Shown here: in pieces, positions 9,851 to 18,540 of the stretch | Numbering within the stretch: position 1 is the first letter of the stretch | How the letters are laid out: each line of letters starts with the position of its first letter | Source: Byssochlamys sp. IMV 00236 | Taxonomy: Eukaryota; Ascomycota; Eurotiomycetes; Eurotiales; Thermoascaceae | Reading direction: 5' to 3' | DNA length: 19,102 bases | Assembly: GCA_001931875.2 (NCBI GenBank) | Contig: MSJH02000570.1 | Span: 1 to 19,102 of the forward strand | The notes under the pieces: generated by a model | What the model saw: only the letters and a program-made list of their open reading frames with translations | Database searches by the model: none | What the model was told of the DNA's origin: nothing | Made by a program: the position numbers and the translations under genes

Positions 9851-9852
<2 letters not shown>
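8583..9852 (+). CDS. Arrestin-like (alpha-arrestin family) protein (356 aa)
   Basis: Five exons: 8583-8769, 8825-8984, 9031-9259, 9312-9449, 9496-9852; phases join to 356 codons. The N-lobe starts IQIYMKSPSVVAGQDISGTV, followed by HVFLKDTILQL, SGTYAHKKGSIQYYIQ and ELWYTRLG, the usual arrestin-N strand order. The C-lobe begins around DMSIDFYMPR and continues TPIYIHLAIQNN, INEIKLRLVKRF, and the closing NIPVILVHP and RYYP. The tail is Ser/Thr-rich. Alpha-arrestins usually link membrane cargo to Rsp5/Nedd4 ubiquitin ligases through PPxY motifs. I find no PPxY here (the nearest is PPSIRYY), so ligase recruitment may differ. Intron 2 ends in AAG instead of YAG. The A34 run begins one base past the stop. 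Confidence 0.85.

Positions 9853-9853
<1 letters not shown>

Positions 9854-9887
<34 letters not shown>
9854..9887 (+). repeat. 34-nt poly(A) run in the arrestin 3'UTR
   Basis: Starts one base after the TAG stop and lies before the AATAAA at 9905-9910, so it should be transcribed inside the 3'UTR. It is genomic, not a retrocopied tail, because the gene has introns. Confidence 0.85.
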
Positions 9888-9889
<2 letters not shown>

Positions 9890-9904
9890 TGTGTACATTG
9901 AATG

Positions 9905-9910
9905 AATAAA
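9905..9910 (+). promoter_or_regulatory. Poly(A) signal of the arrestin gene
   Basis: AATAAA 52 nt past the stop. A short TG tract follows at about 9953-9965, as often seen downstream of cleavage sites. Confidence 0.5.
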
Positions 9911-10084
9911 GGGTTTTTCTGTAGAAATAAAATATCAAGTCTACTCTTTCAATGTGTGTGTGTGTGGACAAATCCAGACATTGTGACTGTTTTATGATTG
10001 CTCTATGCGCACCCTCCTATGGAACAGTTTTACGAATGCGCATAATTCTGTCTGTCTCTCTCTTTCTCTTTCTCTTCAAAGAAA

Positions 10085-11036
10085 ATGAATGAAGCCCAAC
10101 TTAATTTATCCACAAAACAAAAGCTTGAACCTTTTCTTTTATTATCAAAATCAGCCAAAGGCATAGCCTGCTGTCAGCTTATAATGGACGCTTTAAATGC
10201 GCCAGGTGTTTTTGTATTCACAGAGCTTTATGAATCACCCAACATTGTTCAAGTAAGTAATTATGCACTTTTAAAATCAAGTGCTAAGGATTCTTTTCTA
10301 TAGGCCTCACAATTACCCCAAGTGATACCCTACTACCAACTTTTACGCATATTTCTTTATGGCACATTTAAAGAATATCAACAACAAAAACACAATTTAC
10401 CAACATTATCAACAACACAGATAAAAAAGCTTAGACAATTAACCCTTGTTTCTCTTTCAGAACACACGCAGGTATAAATAATACTTGCTATTTACAAAGA
10501 AATAACTGATATCTGTATGTTATAGACATTGGATTATGTCTTTTTATTAAACGAACTAGATATAGCCACAGTTCGCGAACTGGAGGATTTGATTATGGAT
10601 GCCATGTATGATGGTCTCTTGACGGGTAAATTAGATCAACGCCAACAACAGCTTTTAGTGACCAAGGCGATCGGACGAGATGTGAGACCAGAGCAGCTTG
10701 ACGAAATGATGGAAACACTGGGTGCATGGTCAGCACAGACAGCCAGGACACTTGCCCGTCTAGATGCCAATATAGCCCATCTGCAGGAGACAGTTCAGAC
10801 AAATCAGCAGGCCAAGGCTGACTTTAATCGACAGATAGAAGATATTAGGAAGGAATGTAGAGAGAGCAGTCATAGCTTGTCGAATGAAGTTCTTCAAGAA
10901 GATGGCAGATCGTCAAGAAAGGCAAGGGACGCGTATAATATTCGAAAGAGGTATGCTAATCCTTTCCTAACCCGATGCATGTGTTAACGTTAAGAGAATA
11001 GTAGAGGGCCAAAACGATTTTTGGCGGAAAAGTTAA
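10085..11036 (+). CDS. COP9 signalosome subunit 7 (CSN7), C-terminal end uncertain
   Basis: PCI-domain subunit of the COP9 signalosome, which removes NEDD8 from cullins. Exons 10085-10252, 10304-10471 and 10526-10950; introns of 51 and 54 nt. Features: an N-terminal helical segment (LEPFLLLSKSAKGIACCQLI), ALNAPGVFVFTELYESPN (typical CSN7), YYQLLRIFLYGTFKEY, the winged-helix part KLRQLTLVSLSEHTQ then VRELEDLIMDAMYDGLLTGK, and a C-terminal coiled coil (about 170-245). The 3' end can be read three ways: retention to a TAA at 10985-10987; an intron 10951-10994 with AAG acceptor, giving 255 aa and a stop at 10999-11001; or an intron 10951-10996 with GAG acceptor, giving 266 aa and a stop at 11034-11036. 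The leader before the ATG is CT-rich. Convergent with the methyltransferase, whose stop is at 11062. Confidence 0.88.
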
Positions 11037-11049
11037 ACCAATTCTAAAA

Positions 11050-11055
11050 TTTATT
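11050..11055 (-). promoter_or_regulatory. Poly(A) signal of the methyltransferase gene
   Basis: Minus-strand AATAAA 6 nt past the TGA. Cleavage some 10-30 nt further would fall inside the end of CSN7. Confidence 0.45.
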
Positions 11056-11061
11056 TTAATA

Positions 11062-12164
11062 TCAATAAACCGGTTTCTTGGCCATCCAACAGTTGACTCT
11101 TGTAAATGATTGATATTCTTCAAATTCATCGCATACTTCACCTACTGCGACGTCATAGTCCATAGATGACATGCTCCATCGTTGCATATATTCGTTCTTT
11201 TTGTTCTTCAAGAATGCCTTTTGAATATCTTTATTCATAAAACCAAATTGCTTTTGATCTAACAGAAATATATCAATAAAATAAGCCAAAATCATTCTTT
11301 TTGCTTACCTGATTCAGTTGGCCATTCACCAATTGGTATGTCTATTGTTATTAATTCTATGTCTATAAATCCTATTTGAGATAAGGCGTCTCGTAGTGTT
11401 GATAACTCCCAGTCGATCTTCGTTTGGTCAAATTGTTCCTTGTAGAAAGCATGGAGTGCTTGCAGGACAGGGCCTGGATTATGATGTAAAAGGTCTTGTT
11501 CGATCAATTCTAATGATCCACCTGGCTTGAGGACACGAAACATTTCTGAAAAGACATGAATCCAGTGATCTTTTTGCAGACAGGTGACCATGTTTCTTTG
11601 AAATAGGCTGACATCATAGATAATTATTATAAGGCGCATTTTTCTTTTAAAAGGAAACTTACAAGTCCACTGAATCTGGCTCTATTGGCCAAGTTTCAAT
11701 GATATTAGCCCGATAGAAAGTTTGATTTGATAACTGAATATCAGGTAATTTAAGATCTAAACCAATCACCTGAGCATCAGGATACTGTGTCGCCATTTCT
11801 AGTACCCAAATGCCATTTCCTATTCCTGATTCTACAATTCGCTTAGGCGAGTCTAATAAGGTGCGTGTGTTGCCTTTGCGTACGTTTTTTAATAAATAAT
11901 GCTAAAGCTCAAGTGTTACCGACTTGTGTAAGCCTTTTTTTGTGTATTTACTTGTCTCTGTTCTCTATCGTGCTCCTTGATATCTTCTTCTCTTTTCATT
12001 ATAGATGCAATACTTTGTTTTCGCTTAGCAAAGAATTCGGTGATAGACGACCTTCGACTACTTGCAATTGAACCAATATTGGTCGAAATAGACGTCGATG
12101 GCTTTATCACTGCGTCTTGTTTCTTTTTATTCTGTATATTAATTTTACTTGACTGGTTACCCAT
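11062..12164 (-). CDS. Class I SAM-dependent methyltransferase with N-myristoylation signal (315 aa)
   Basis: Four exons: 12164-11952, 11901-11663, 11607-11309, 11258-11062; introns of 50, 55 and 50 nt; phases join to 315 codons. The N terminus MGNQSSK fits the myristoylation consensus (Gly2, Ser6, Lys7). A basic Ser-rich region (30-60) follows, then RQHYLLKNV, as in a large fungal methyltransferase family. Motif I reads VESGIGNGIW (94-103) where the family usually has LDxGCGTGxW. The ribose-binding acidic residue is Asp120 in VIGLDLK. Later motifs are VDFLFQRNM and FRVLKPGGSLELIEQD. The substrate cannot be inferred. If myristoylated, the basic patch would help hold it on membranes. AATAAA on the minus strand (11050-11055) overlaps the stop region, and transcripts probably overlap those of CSN7. 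Confidence 0.88.
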
Positions 12165-12248
12165 TTATGTAAAAGAAAAGAAACAGGAGAAAGAGGGAAA
12201 AAGGAGAGTTGGACAATTGTCAAGATGCCCTGTTACACAGAATGGAAA

Positions 12249-12839
12249 TTAAACTGTGTCTCCAGTTTTTTTTTTAATCATTTCACTGAATTTTGCAGGT
12301 TGAGGTTCAATGTCCTCTCCAACGGTCACAGATGGTCTGTCCAACTGGAATATAATGCTTATATAATATGATGCAACAATAATATTCTTTACTCATGTTA
12401 AGAAAGAAAGAAAAAAAAAAGACTTTATAACCACTTTGCTTTTATGCAAATTTATTTTTAGTTTAGTGTAAGGTTGCCTCAACATCAGCCAACATATTTT
12501 ATTCCGCTCAGCGCAGATGCACCTGTAAAATTTAGTATTTGTCTTTATTCTCCATCAATTCCGGAGAATGATGATTGGTTACATCTACTTATTGTCTTCT
12601 TTTACTATTCCGTCTTTTTTATACATTTTAGTGATTTGTGTTTCAATAATGGTGGTAAAGGAGGTATTTCATAATGTGGGTTGGGTGGATACCATGGTCT
12701 CTATGGAAACGTGAGTCAATTTCAACCATAAATGAATCAACGTTACCTTGGTAATTTGTTTTGAAAGGTCAAGTGGACGAAGATCCCATCGAACAGGTGG
12801 ATCTGGACTCAGGTAGGCACTGCCTAGGATGTTTGGCAT
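12249..12839 (-). CDS. Small unknown protein, multi-exon (68 or about 97 aa)
   Basis: I do not recognise it. Exon 1 12839-12747 (MPNILGSAYLSPDPPVRWDL...) and exon 2 12700-12625 (RPWYPPNPHYEIPPLPPLL) join in phase. Exon 3 starts at 12522 after a very good branch point and acceptor (TACTAAAT then TTTTACAG). Read straight on, exon 3 stops at 12485, giving 68 aa. Alternatively a GTTGGC donor at 12493 joins in phase to 12344-12249, whose reading frame (LDRPSVTVGEDIEPQPAKF...) looks coding and is less AT-rich than its surroundings, giving about 97 aa. The protein is Pro/Tyr-rich at the N terminus, with no signal peptide. A seven-codon upstream frame (12864-12841) ends just before the ATG. It lies 84 nt upstream of the methyltransferase on the same strand. 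Gene existence is likely; its 3' structure is open. Confidence 0.5.
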
Positions 12840-13719
12840 TTTATAAAATCCAGGTGGTTTCCATGTATTCTTTATATCCCATCATTAGTGTCCGTATGTT
12901 TACACATCTTTATGTAATAAGCCTTACTTTGCTATTATAATGCATCTTTTTAATAATAAATAAATAAATAAAAAAGAGAGAGAGAGAAAAAAGGAGAGAG
13001 AGAACAATTCTGTTTATTCCACTCGAAAATAAAGTTATGTCAAAATTTAAGGGGAAGCAAAACAAACAGAAATGTGGGCGCAAGAAAAAGAGAAGAAAGA
13101 AAAACGTCAGACTTTTTCTTCCTCGTGTGTGTTGATTCATTTTACTTCATGATTATCAGAAGTACCTGTCTATTGTCATCATACATTTTTTCTTCTCTCT
13201 TTCCCTTAAATATATCTCTCAAAACTAATTTAAACTGTCATGGTAATCTAGTTGTTGTTTATAATCACTGCTTTACTTGCCATCTTAAACCACAAACATG
13301 TACTCTTTCGACATAAACACAAAGAATATACTTCTTGGTTATTTTTTTTTTTAAAAAGGTACAATAATAATAGAGAGGGTTCAAGTAAGGAATGTAAAGC
13401 TCATTCTAAGATCATTGAATAACTTGAAAAAAAAAGAGAATAAAAATCTCAATTACCTTTTTTTAACGATCTGTGTTTAAATTTGATCATCAATCTAAAA
13501 AAGGACATATACATATCCAAACATAAAAACATCCTTGATTAAATACAAGCATATATTCATGTTGAACTGCTTACATCATCCGTCAAATTTAGAATGGAAA
13601 AGTCTCCTCCTTTTGTTTTCGCAGGTTGGAAAGATAAACAAAATGGCAATCTTGTGTAAGCCAAAGAGTCACATCTGTTTCACCAAAAAATTTTTTTTAA
13701 AAGTCACGAATTGAAAAAG
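12840..13719. other. Intergenic region, small gene to IMP dehydrogenase
   Basis: About 880 nt, AT-rich, between two divergent 5' ends. It holds (TAAA)n and GA-rich tracts near 12955-13005, A and T runs, and an A6T8 block at 13685-13698. Open frames on both strands here are low-complexity Phe/Leu/Ser runs and I do not call genes. No tRNA or other RNA gene was recognised. Confidence 0.6.
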
Positions 13720-13727
13720 TATAAAAG
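13720..13727 (+). promoter_or_regulatory. TATA box of the IMP dehydrogenase gene
   Basis: TATAAAAG, 90 nt before the ATG, followed by GGG. It is the best promoter element in the window and fits a strongly expressed gene. Confidence 0.75.
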
Positions 13728-13751
13728 GGTCTCGCTCTTTCACCCTTTGTT

Positions 13752-13779
13752 AGAAGGGGGGGTAATAATCCCCCCTTTT
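13752..13779 (+). promoter_or_regulatory. G/C stem-loop in the IMP dehydrogenase promoter/leader
   Basis: AGAAGGGGGG pairs with CCCCCCTTTT (one G-U pair in RNA) around an eight-base loop GTAATAAT, a stem of about 10 bp. It lies 25-60 nt downstream of the TATA box and 37 nt before the ATG, so it is either in the start-site zone or in the 5' leader. Confidence 0.7.
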
Positions 13780-13816
13780 TTTTTATATCAATAAAACCTC
13801 CTTCATCCCAAAAAAA

Positions 13817-15527
13817 ATGTCTACTTTTCTTGATTGTTCTACTGCAAATGCTGTCTTGAAGGAGTACGGTCGTAATGATGGCCTTTCCGTTGAAGCTTTG
13901 ATGGATGAGCAACTCAGTGGTGGCTTGACTTACAATGATTTCTTGATCTTACCTGGTTTTATTGATTTCTCTGCTGATAAGGCTTCTTTGGAATCAAAGA
14001 TCACAAAGAATATCACCTTGAAGACTCCTTTCCTTTCCTCTCCTATGGATACCGTCACTGAAGCCGAGATGGCTATTTCTATGGCCGTAAGTCTTTTTTG
14101 TTTATATTTCATGCAGCGTAATGTAACACATGACACATAGTTAATGGGTGGTATTGGTATTATTCATCACAACTGCTCTGCCGAAGAGCAAGCCAATATG
14201 GTTCGTACCGTCAAGAAATTCGAAAATGGTTTCATCACTGATCCCGTCGTCTTATCTGCTGATCACACTGTTGCCGATGTTAAGGCTATCAAGGCCAAAT
14301 CTGGTTTCTGTGGTGTTCCCATTACAGGTATGTTTGTGTGTGTGTGTGTGTGTGCGTATGTGTACGTGGGGAAAAAAATATTGACTTTATAAAAAAGAAA
14401 GCGGCAAATTGCACAGCAAATTGCTTGGTATCGTCACTGCTCGTGACATTCAATTCCACAAGGATGATACTACTCCCTTGAGAGACGTGATGACAACTGA
14501 CCTCGTTGTTGGCCGTGAAGGTATTACTTTAAAGGAAGCCAACGAAATCCTTTGCTCTTCCAAGAAGGGTAAGCTCCCTATTGTCAATGCTGATGGCGCC
14601 CTCGTTGCCCTTTTGGCTCGCTCTGACTTGCTCAAGAATCAAAACTATCCTAATGCCTCCAAGGGCTCCAAATCAAAGCAACTCTTGGTTGGTGCCGCAA
14701 TTGGTACTCGTCCTGATGACAAGGATCGTTTGACTCTCTTGGTCGAGGCTGGTCTTGATGTCGTCGTCTTGGATTCTTCTCAAGGTAACTCCATCTATCA
14801 AATCGACATGATTCGCTGGATCAAGCAAAACTATCCCAAGTTGGACGTTATCGCCGGCAATGTTGTCACTCGTGAACAGGCTGCCAACTTGATCGAAGCT
14901 GGTGCTGATGGTCTTCGTATCGGTATGGGCTCTGGTTCAATCTGTATTACACAAGAAGTCATGGCCTGTGGTCGTCCTCAGGCTACTGCTGTCTACCGTG
15001 TGTCTGAATTCGCTCGCAAATTTGGTGTGCCTACTATTGCTGATGGTGGTATCGCTAACGTCGGTCACATTATTAAGGCTCTCGCTTTGGGTGCAAGTGC
15101 TGTCATGATGGGTAGTCTTTTGGCCGGTACAACCGAAACTCCTGGTGAATACTTTTATCACGACGGTCAACGTTTGAAACACTACCGTGGTATGGGCTCC
15201 ATTGACGCTATGAGCCAAAAGAGTGCTACCGGCAAGGACGGTAATGCTGCCACTAAGCGTTATTTCTCTGAAGGTGATGCCGTCAAGGTTGCTCAGGGTG
15301 TTGTTGGTAAGGTCGTCGACAAAGGATCTGCTCGTAAATTCATGCAATACCTCATCACTGGTGTTCAACACTCTTTACAAGACATTGGCTGTCACAGCGT
15401 GAATGAAATGAAGGACAAGGTCTTTGCTGGTCAGGTTCGTTTCGAAAAGAGAACCGCTGCTGCTCAGATGGAAGGTGGTGTTCACGGTCTTCATTCTTTT
15501 GAAAAGAAATTGTACAGTACTAATTAA
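13817..15527 (+). CDS. IMP dehydrogenase (528 aa)
   Basis: Oxidises IMP to XMP with NAD+, the committed step of guanine nucleotide synthesis, in the cytosol. Exons 13817-14086, 14141-14327 and 14398-15527; phases join to 528 codons, close to the eukaryotic norm of 514-523. Start fits [11 protein letters not shown] near residue 40. Two CBS domains span about 116-240 ([26 protein letters not shown]). The NAD-site Asp278 lies in LDSSQGNS. The catalytic Cys335 is in [13 protein letters not shown]. Also seen are the IMP phosphate site IADGGI and MMGSLLAGT, the flap YRGMGS, and AQGVVG. The active site keeps the residues of mycophenolate-sensitive enzymes. Codon choice is C-rich, as in highly expressed genes. 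Intron 2 has a TG repeat after the donor, and its acceptor must be AAG at 14395-14397 to keep the family reading PITE-SGK. Confidence 0.97.
14335..14354 (+). repeat. (TG)10 microsatellite in IMP dehydrogenase intron 2
   Basis: Ten TG units beginning seven bases past the GTATGT donor of the 70-nt intron 14328-14397. It continues as a degenerate TG-rich stretch to about 14368. Confidence 0.9.
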
Positions 15528-15555
15528 GCACAATCTTTGTAATATAAAAAACATC

Positions 15556-15561
15556 AATAAA
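15556..15561 (+). promoter_or_regulatory. Poly(A) signal of the IMP dehydrogenase gene
   Basis: AATAAA 28 nt past the stop, in the 163-nt convergent gap before the CCT5 stop. Confidence 0.65.
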
Positions 15562-15690
15562 TGATAATGCATGTCTTCATTTCACATATATTCTTGTCTT
15601 TTTTTTATTTTGCCTTGCACAACACACAAAAGAAAAATAGGAGAGGAAGCAGAGAAGAGGGTAAATTAACGAGAAAAATGCCTAAAAATT

Positions 15691-17489
15691 TTACATAGCT
15701 TCAGTGGTGGTAATAACATCATCAATCTTTAAGATCATCTTGACTAATTGAGTAGCCAACAAGAATTGTTGACGCTTTGAGATGAGAGGATCATAAACGT
15801 ATTGCTCCTTCATATCATTTGATCCCTTGTACAGACAGTCGACACCCAGCTGATGGTTACCTGTTGTGGCTTGTTGAGCCTTGACTTCAGCTAATGTTTC
15901 AATAGGTGGCAAACCAGAGTTTTCGGCAAGAGCTAATGGTGTAGCATCTAAAGCATCGGCAAAAGCACGCATAGCATACTGTTCGATAGTAGAGATCTCA
16001 TCAGCTACCTTGGAAATGGCCAAAGAACAACTAATTTCGGCAGCACCACCACCATAGACAACACGGTTATCACGCACCAGGTTTCTGACGGCACACATGG
16101 CATCATGGAGGGATCGCTTGGCTTCATCAATGATCATCTTGTTGCCACCACGGACAAAGACAGTGACAGCACGGGTATTTGCACATTCTTCAATAACCAG
16201 CATTCTATCCTTGGTAGTACCAAATGTCAATTCACGTACAACACCAGCATGACCAAGCTTTTCGGGTGCAAGGTCTTCAAAACGAGGTACGATGCGACCA
16301 TTGGTGGCAATGGCAATCAACTCAATTTCGGGGCCTCCCACCCAACGGACAGCAGGCAATTGATTCTGTAAGAGTAAGTGATTGGCTTCGTCATCAAAAC
16401 CCCACTGACAGACGACCATGTTGGCACCAGAGTCCTTGACTTGCTTGATCATGTGTTCAAACTTTTCTCTTTCATAATTCTTGAGCTTTTCGTATTCTTC
16501 TACACTTGTAATATCAAGCTTGTGTTTAGTCTTGGGTCTAGGAGGTTCAAAGGCACAAGTCAGAATAGCAATCTTGGCATCATGAACTTCACGAGGCATT
16601 TGAGGGTGAGACATGTCTTTGTCAACGACAACACCACGAACAAGGAGGGTATCTTCCAATGATCCACCTAACTTGCCGTCTACTTTGATCAATTCGAAAT
16701 CAACGTCCTTTCTTTCAAGATCGGCAACGGACAAAACTGCGTTCACAGCGATATCGGCAAACTGCTCATGGCACTTAGACACACTAAAAGAAATTGTAAG
16801 TATCATTTCTTTTGCTCTCTTCTCATCAACTTACATCTTACTGCCCAAACTGGTCATTGCTGTCTTTTTCAAGTTGCCGAGATTTTCTTTACTGAATTCA
16901 ATCGTGTCTGAGATTTTGTCCAGATGCTCAACAGCAACATTACAAGCACGTTCAAAGCCATCAGCAATACGAATTGGGTGAATACCACGGTCCAAAAGTT
17001 GCTCACACTGTTCCAAAAGAGATCCAGCCAATACTATATAATATAAGACTACATTACACAAACATACCAAGCAGGTTACTTACCAACAACACCAGTTGTA
17101 CCATCACCAATTTCATCATCTTGACTCTTTGAAAGTTGAACAAGTAACTTTGCAATTTGATGTTCAACTGCCATTTGATCCAAAATAGTAGCACCATCAT
17201 TAGTTACTGTGATATCACCATCAGGAGATATCAATATCTTATCCAAGCCTCTGGGTCCAAGTGACGACTTGATGATGTTGGTTACAGCTTTAGCAGCTAA
17301 AATGTGAGACTAACAAGAACAGATGATTAATAAATATAACACGTGTATGATGTGTTTTTATTTTACTCGAATAGCATCTAATCCGTGTAATCTTGACTTT
17401 TGCTGTCCTTCACGAACAATAATGAAAGGTCTACCATATTCATCAGTTGCGTACACAGCAGAGTTGGGATCAATTCTTGCAGAAGCCAT
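15691..17489 (-). CDS. CCT5: T-complex chaperonin subunit epsilon, CCT5 (546 aa)
   Basis: Subunit of the cytosolic TRiC/CCT chaperonin, which folds actin, tubulin and other proteins using ATP. Exons 17489-17367, 17309-17084, 17033-16835 and 16783-15691; introns of 57, 50 and 51 nt; phases join to 546 codons (family about 540-560). Epsilon-specific N terminus [16 protein letters not shown]-site motifs: [10 protein letters not shown] (56-65), NDGAT (78-82), GDGTTGVVV (109-117). Apical and lower parts: [53 protein letters not shown], the GGGAAEI motif and [14 protein letters not shown]. The C terminus reads [14 protein letters not shown]. The start at 17489 fits the family; the in-frame extension to 17612 is hydrophobic leader translation. 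The leader upstream is pyrimidine-rich. Very firm identification. Confidence 0.97.
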
Positions 17490-17649
17490 CTTAAAGAGTG
17501 CAAAAGGAGAAAAGAGGAAAGAAGGGGGAAAGAGTTTAAGCTTAAAAAATTTGCACGTTAATTTGAAGTAGTCTGAGTTTAGATTTATGATTCTATTACT
17601 TTCTTCATTCATTTGGAGGAGTTTTTTTTTCTTTTTTCTTTAGGCATTA

Positions 17650-18540
17650 AAGAAAATCTGTCTCAATAAAATGAAGCCTTTCTTGATGAGCACCAAATGT
17701 TAGTATTGTTGTCATTTTAGTTGAACAAGCTAGACGCTTATCAATGACGATTTTATGGCAATTATGGCTACTGTAACAGCAATCAGCCTCAAGGATATTC
17801 TACTCAAGTAAGCCAAACACAATTAGCCACTTTGTCTGCAATGACGGACCATTCTCCTAAAAACAAGTCGCTCAAATGTGAGTTCTATTGTTTCACTTAC
17901 AAAAGTAATTGCAAAAGCTACAATTGAAGAAAGAGTCTAGTTCAACTGGGTAACACTTTAGGAATTTGATGGATAAAGCACAGAAGATACGTTTGGGTAG
18001 ATTCAAGGTACGCTATTAAACATTTGTGAACTTTACGTTTATTCAAGCGTTGGTCATTCTGTGGGATAACTGCGGAGGAATATTTGGAGACGAAATGAAT
18101 TAAGAGCTTCCGTTTACATGCCACTGAAACAGTAGAGAAATGAGTGTCGTTTTATCTTACCTTACGCACCTTTCTTGATTATTGAGACGTTGAATTATTA
18201 ATAGCGTAATTTTGAGCCTGTAAAAAGCATTTAATGAAACGAAAAATCAATGTCGATAAGATAATTAGCCAAGTAGATATAAAAAATTGATTTATAAAGT
18301 GTTTATTCAAGCTTATCAGGTTAACCAAGCAGCAAATATATATCGTCCATGTTATGCAACTGTTACTCTCCTCTTGCATAATCTTTCACTTTACTTATTA
18401 GATGCATCTTTGAACAACTACTTCAGTGACCATAAAGTATCGTGCTTGGGTAATTTGCAGATGATCTTTCGAATACGTACGCCTTCTGATTTACAAACAT
18501 CAAGAGACAGCATCTTGAGAAAGTGTTGCTTATTCTAGTG
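17650..18540 (+). pseudogene. Possible decayed protein-coding gene
   Basis: Several short plus-strand reading frames look coding but are interrupted by stops and do not join with normal introns. One reads FYGNYGYCNSNQPQGYSTQ and continues to about 17929. A segment near 17955-18002 (LMDKAQKIRLGRFK) is followed by RWSFCGITAEEYLETK after a possible 40-nt intron. Then, across stops, come SFRLHATETVEK and SFYLTLRTFLDY. A last open frame (18287-18538) reads AANIYRPCYATVTLLLHNL. FYLTLRTFL with DVELLIA weakly recalls the RasGEF N-terminal domain, but this is too short to name. Alternative: chance frames, or an untypical intron-rich gene. Confidence 0.3.

Noticed and set aside
9854..9887. A34 tract as a retrotransposition tail
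   Set aside because: The adjacent arrestin gene has four introns, no target-site duplication is visible, and a normal AATAAA follows.
12474..12674. Plus-strand frame of 66 codons
   Set aside because: Antisense to the small minus-strand gene, whose splice sites and branch point give the better explanation.
12910..13316. Open frames on both strands in the IMPDH upstream region
   Set aside because: Low-complexity Phe/Leu/Ser or repeat-derived sequence with no promoter, motif or splice support.
13752..13779. Bacterial-type terminator or G-quadruplex at the G/C hairpin
   Set aside because: Sequence is eukaryotic, and only one long G run is present, so four G runs for a quadruplex are lacking.
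14937..15371. Minus-strand open frame of 144 codons
   Set aside because: Shadow of IMP dehydrogenase exon 3, caused by its biased codon use.
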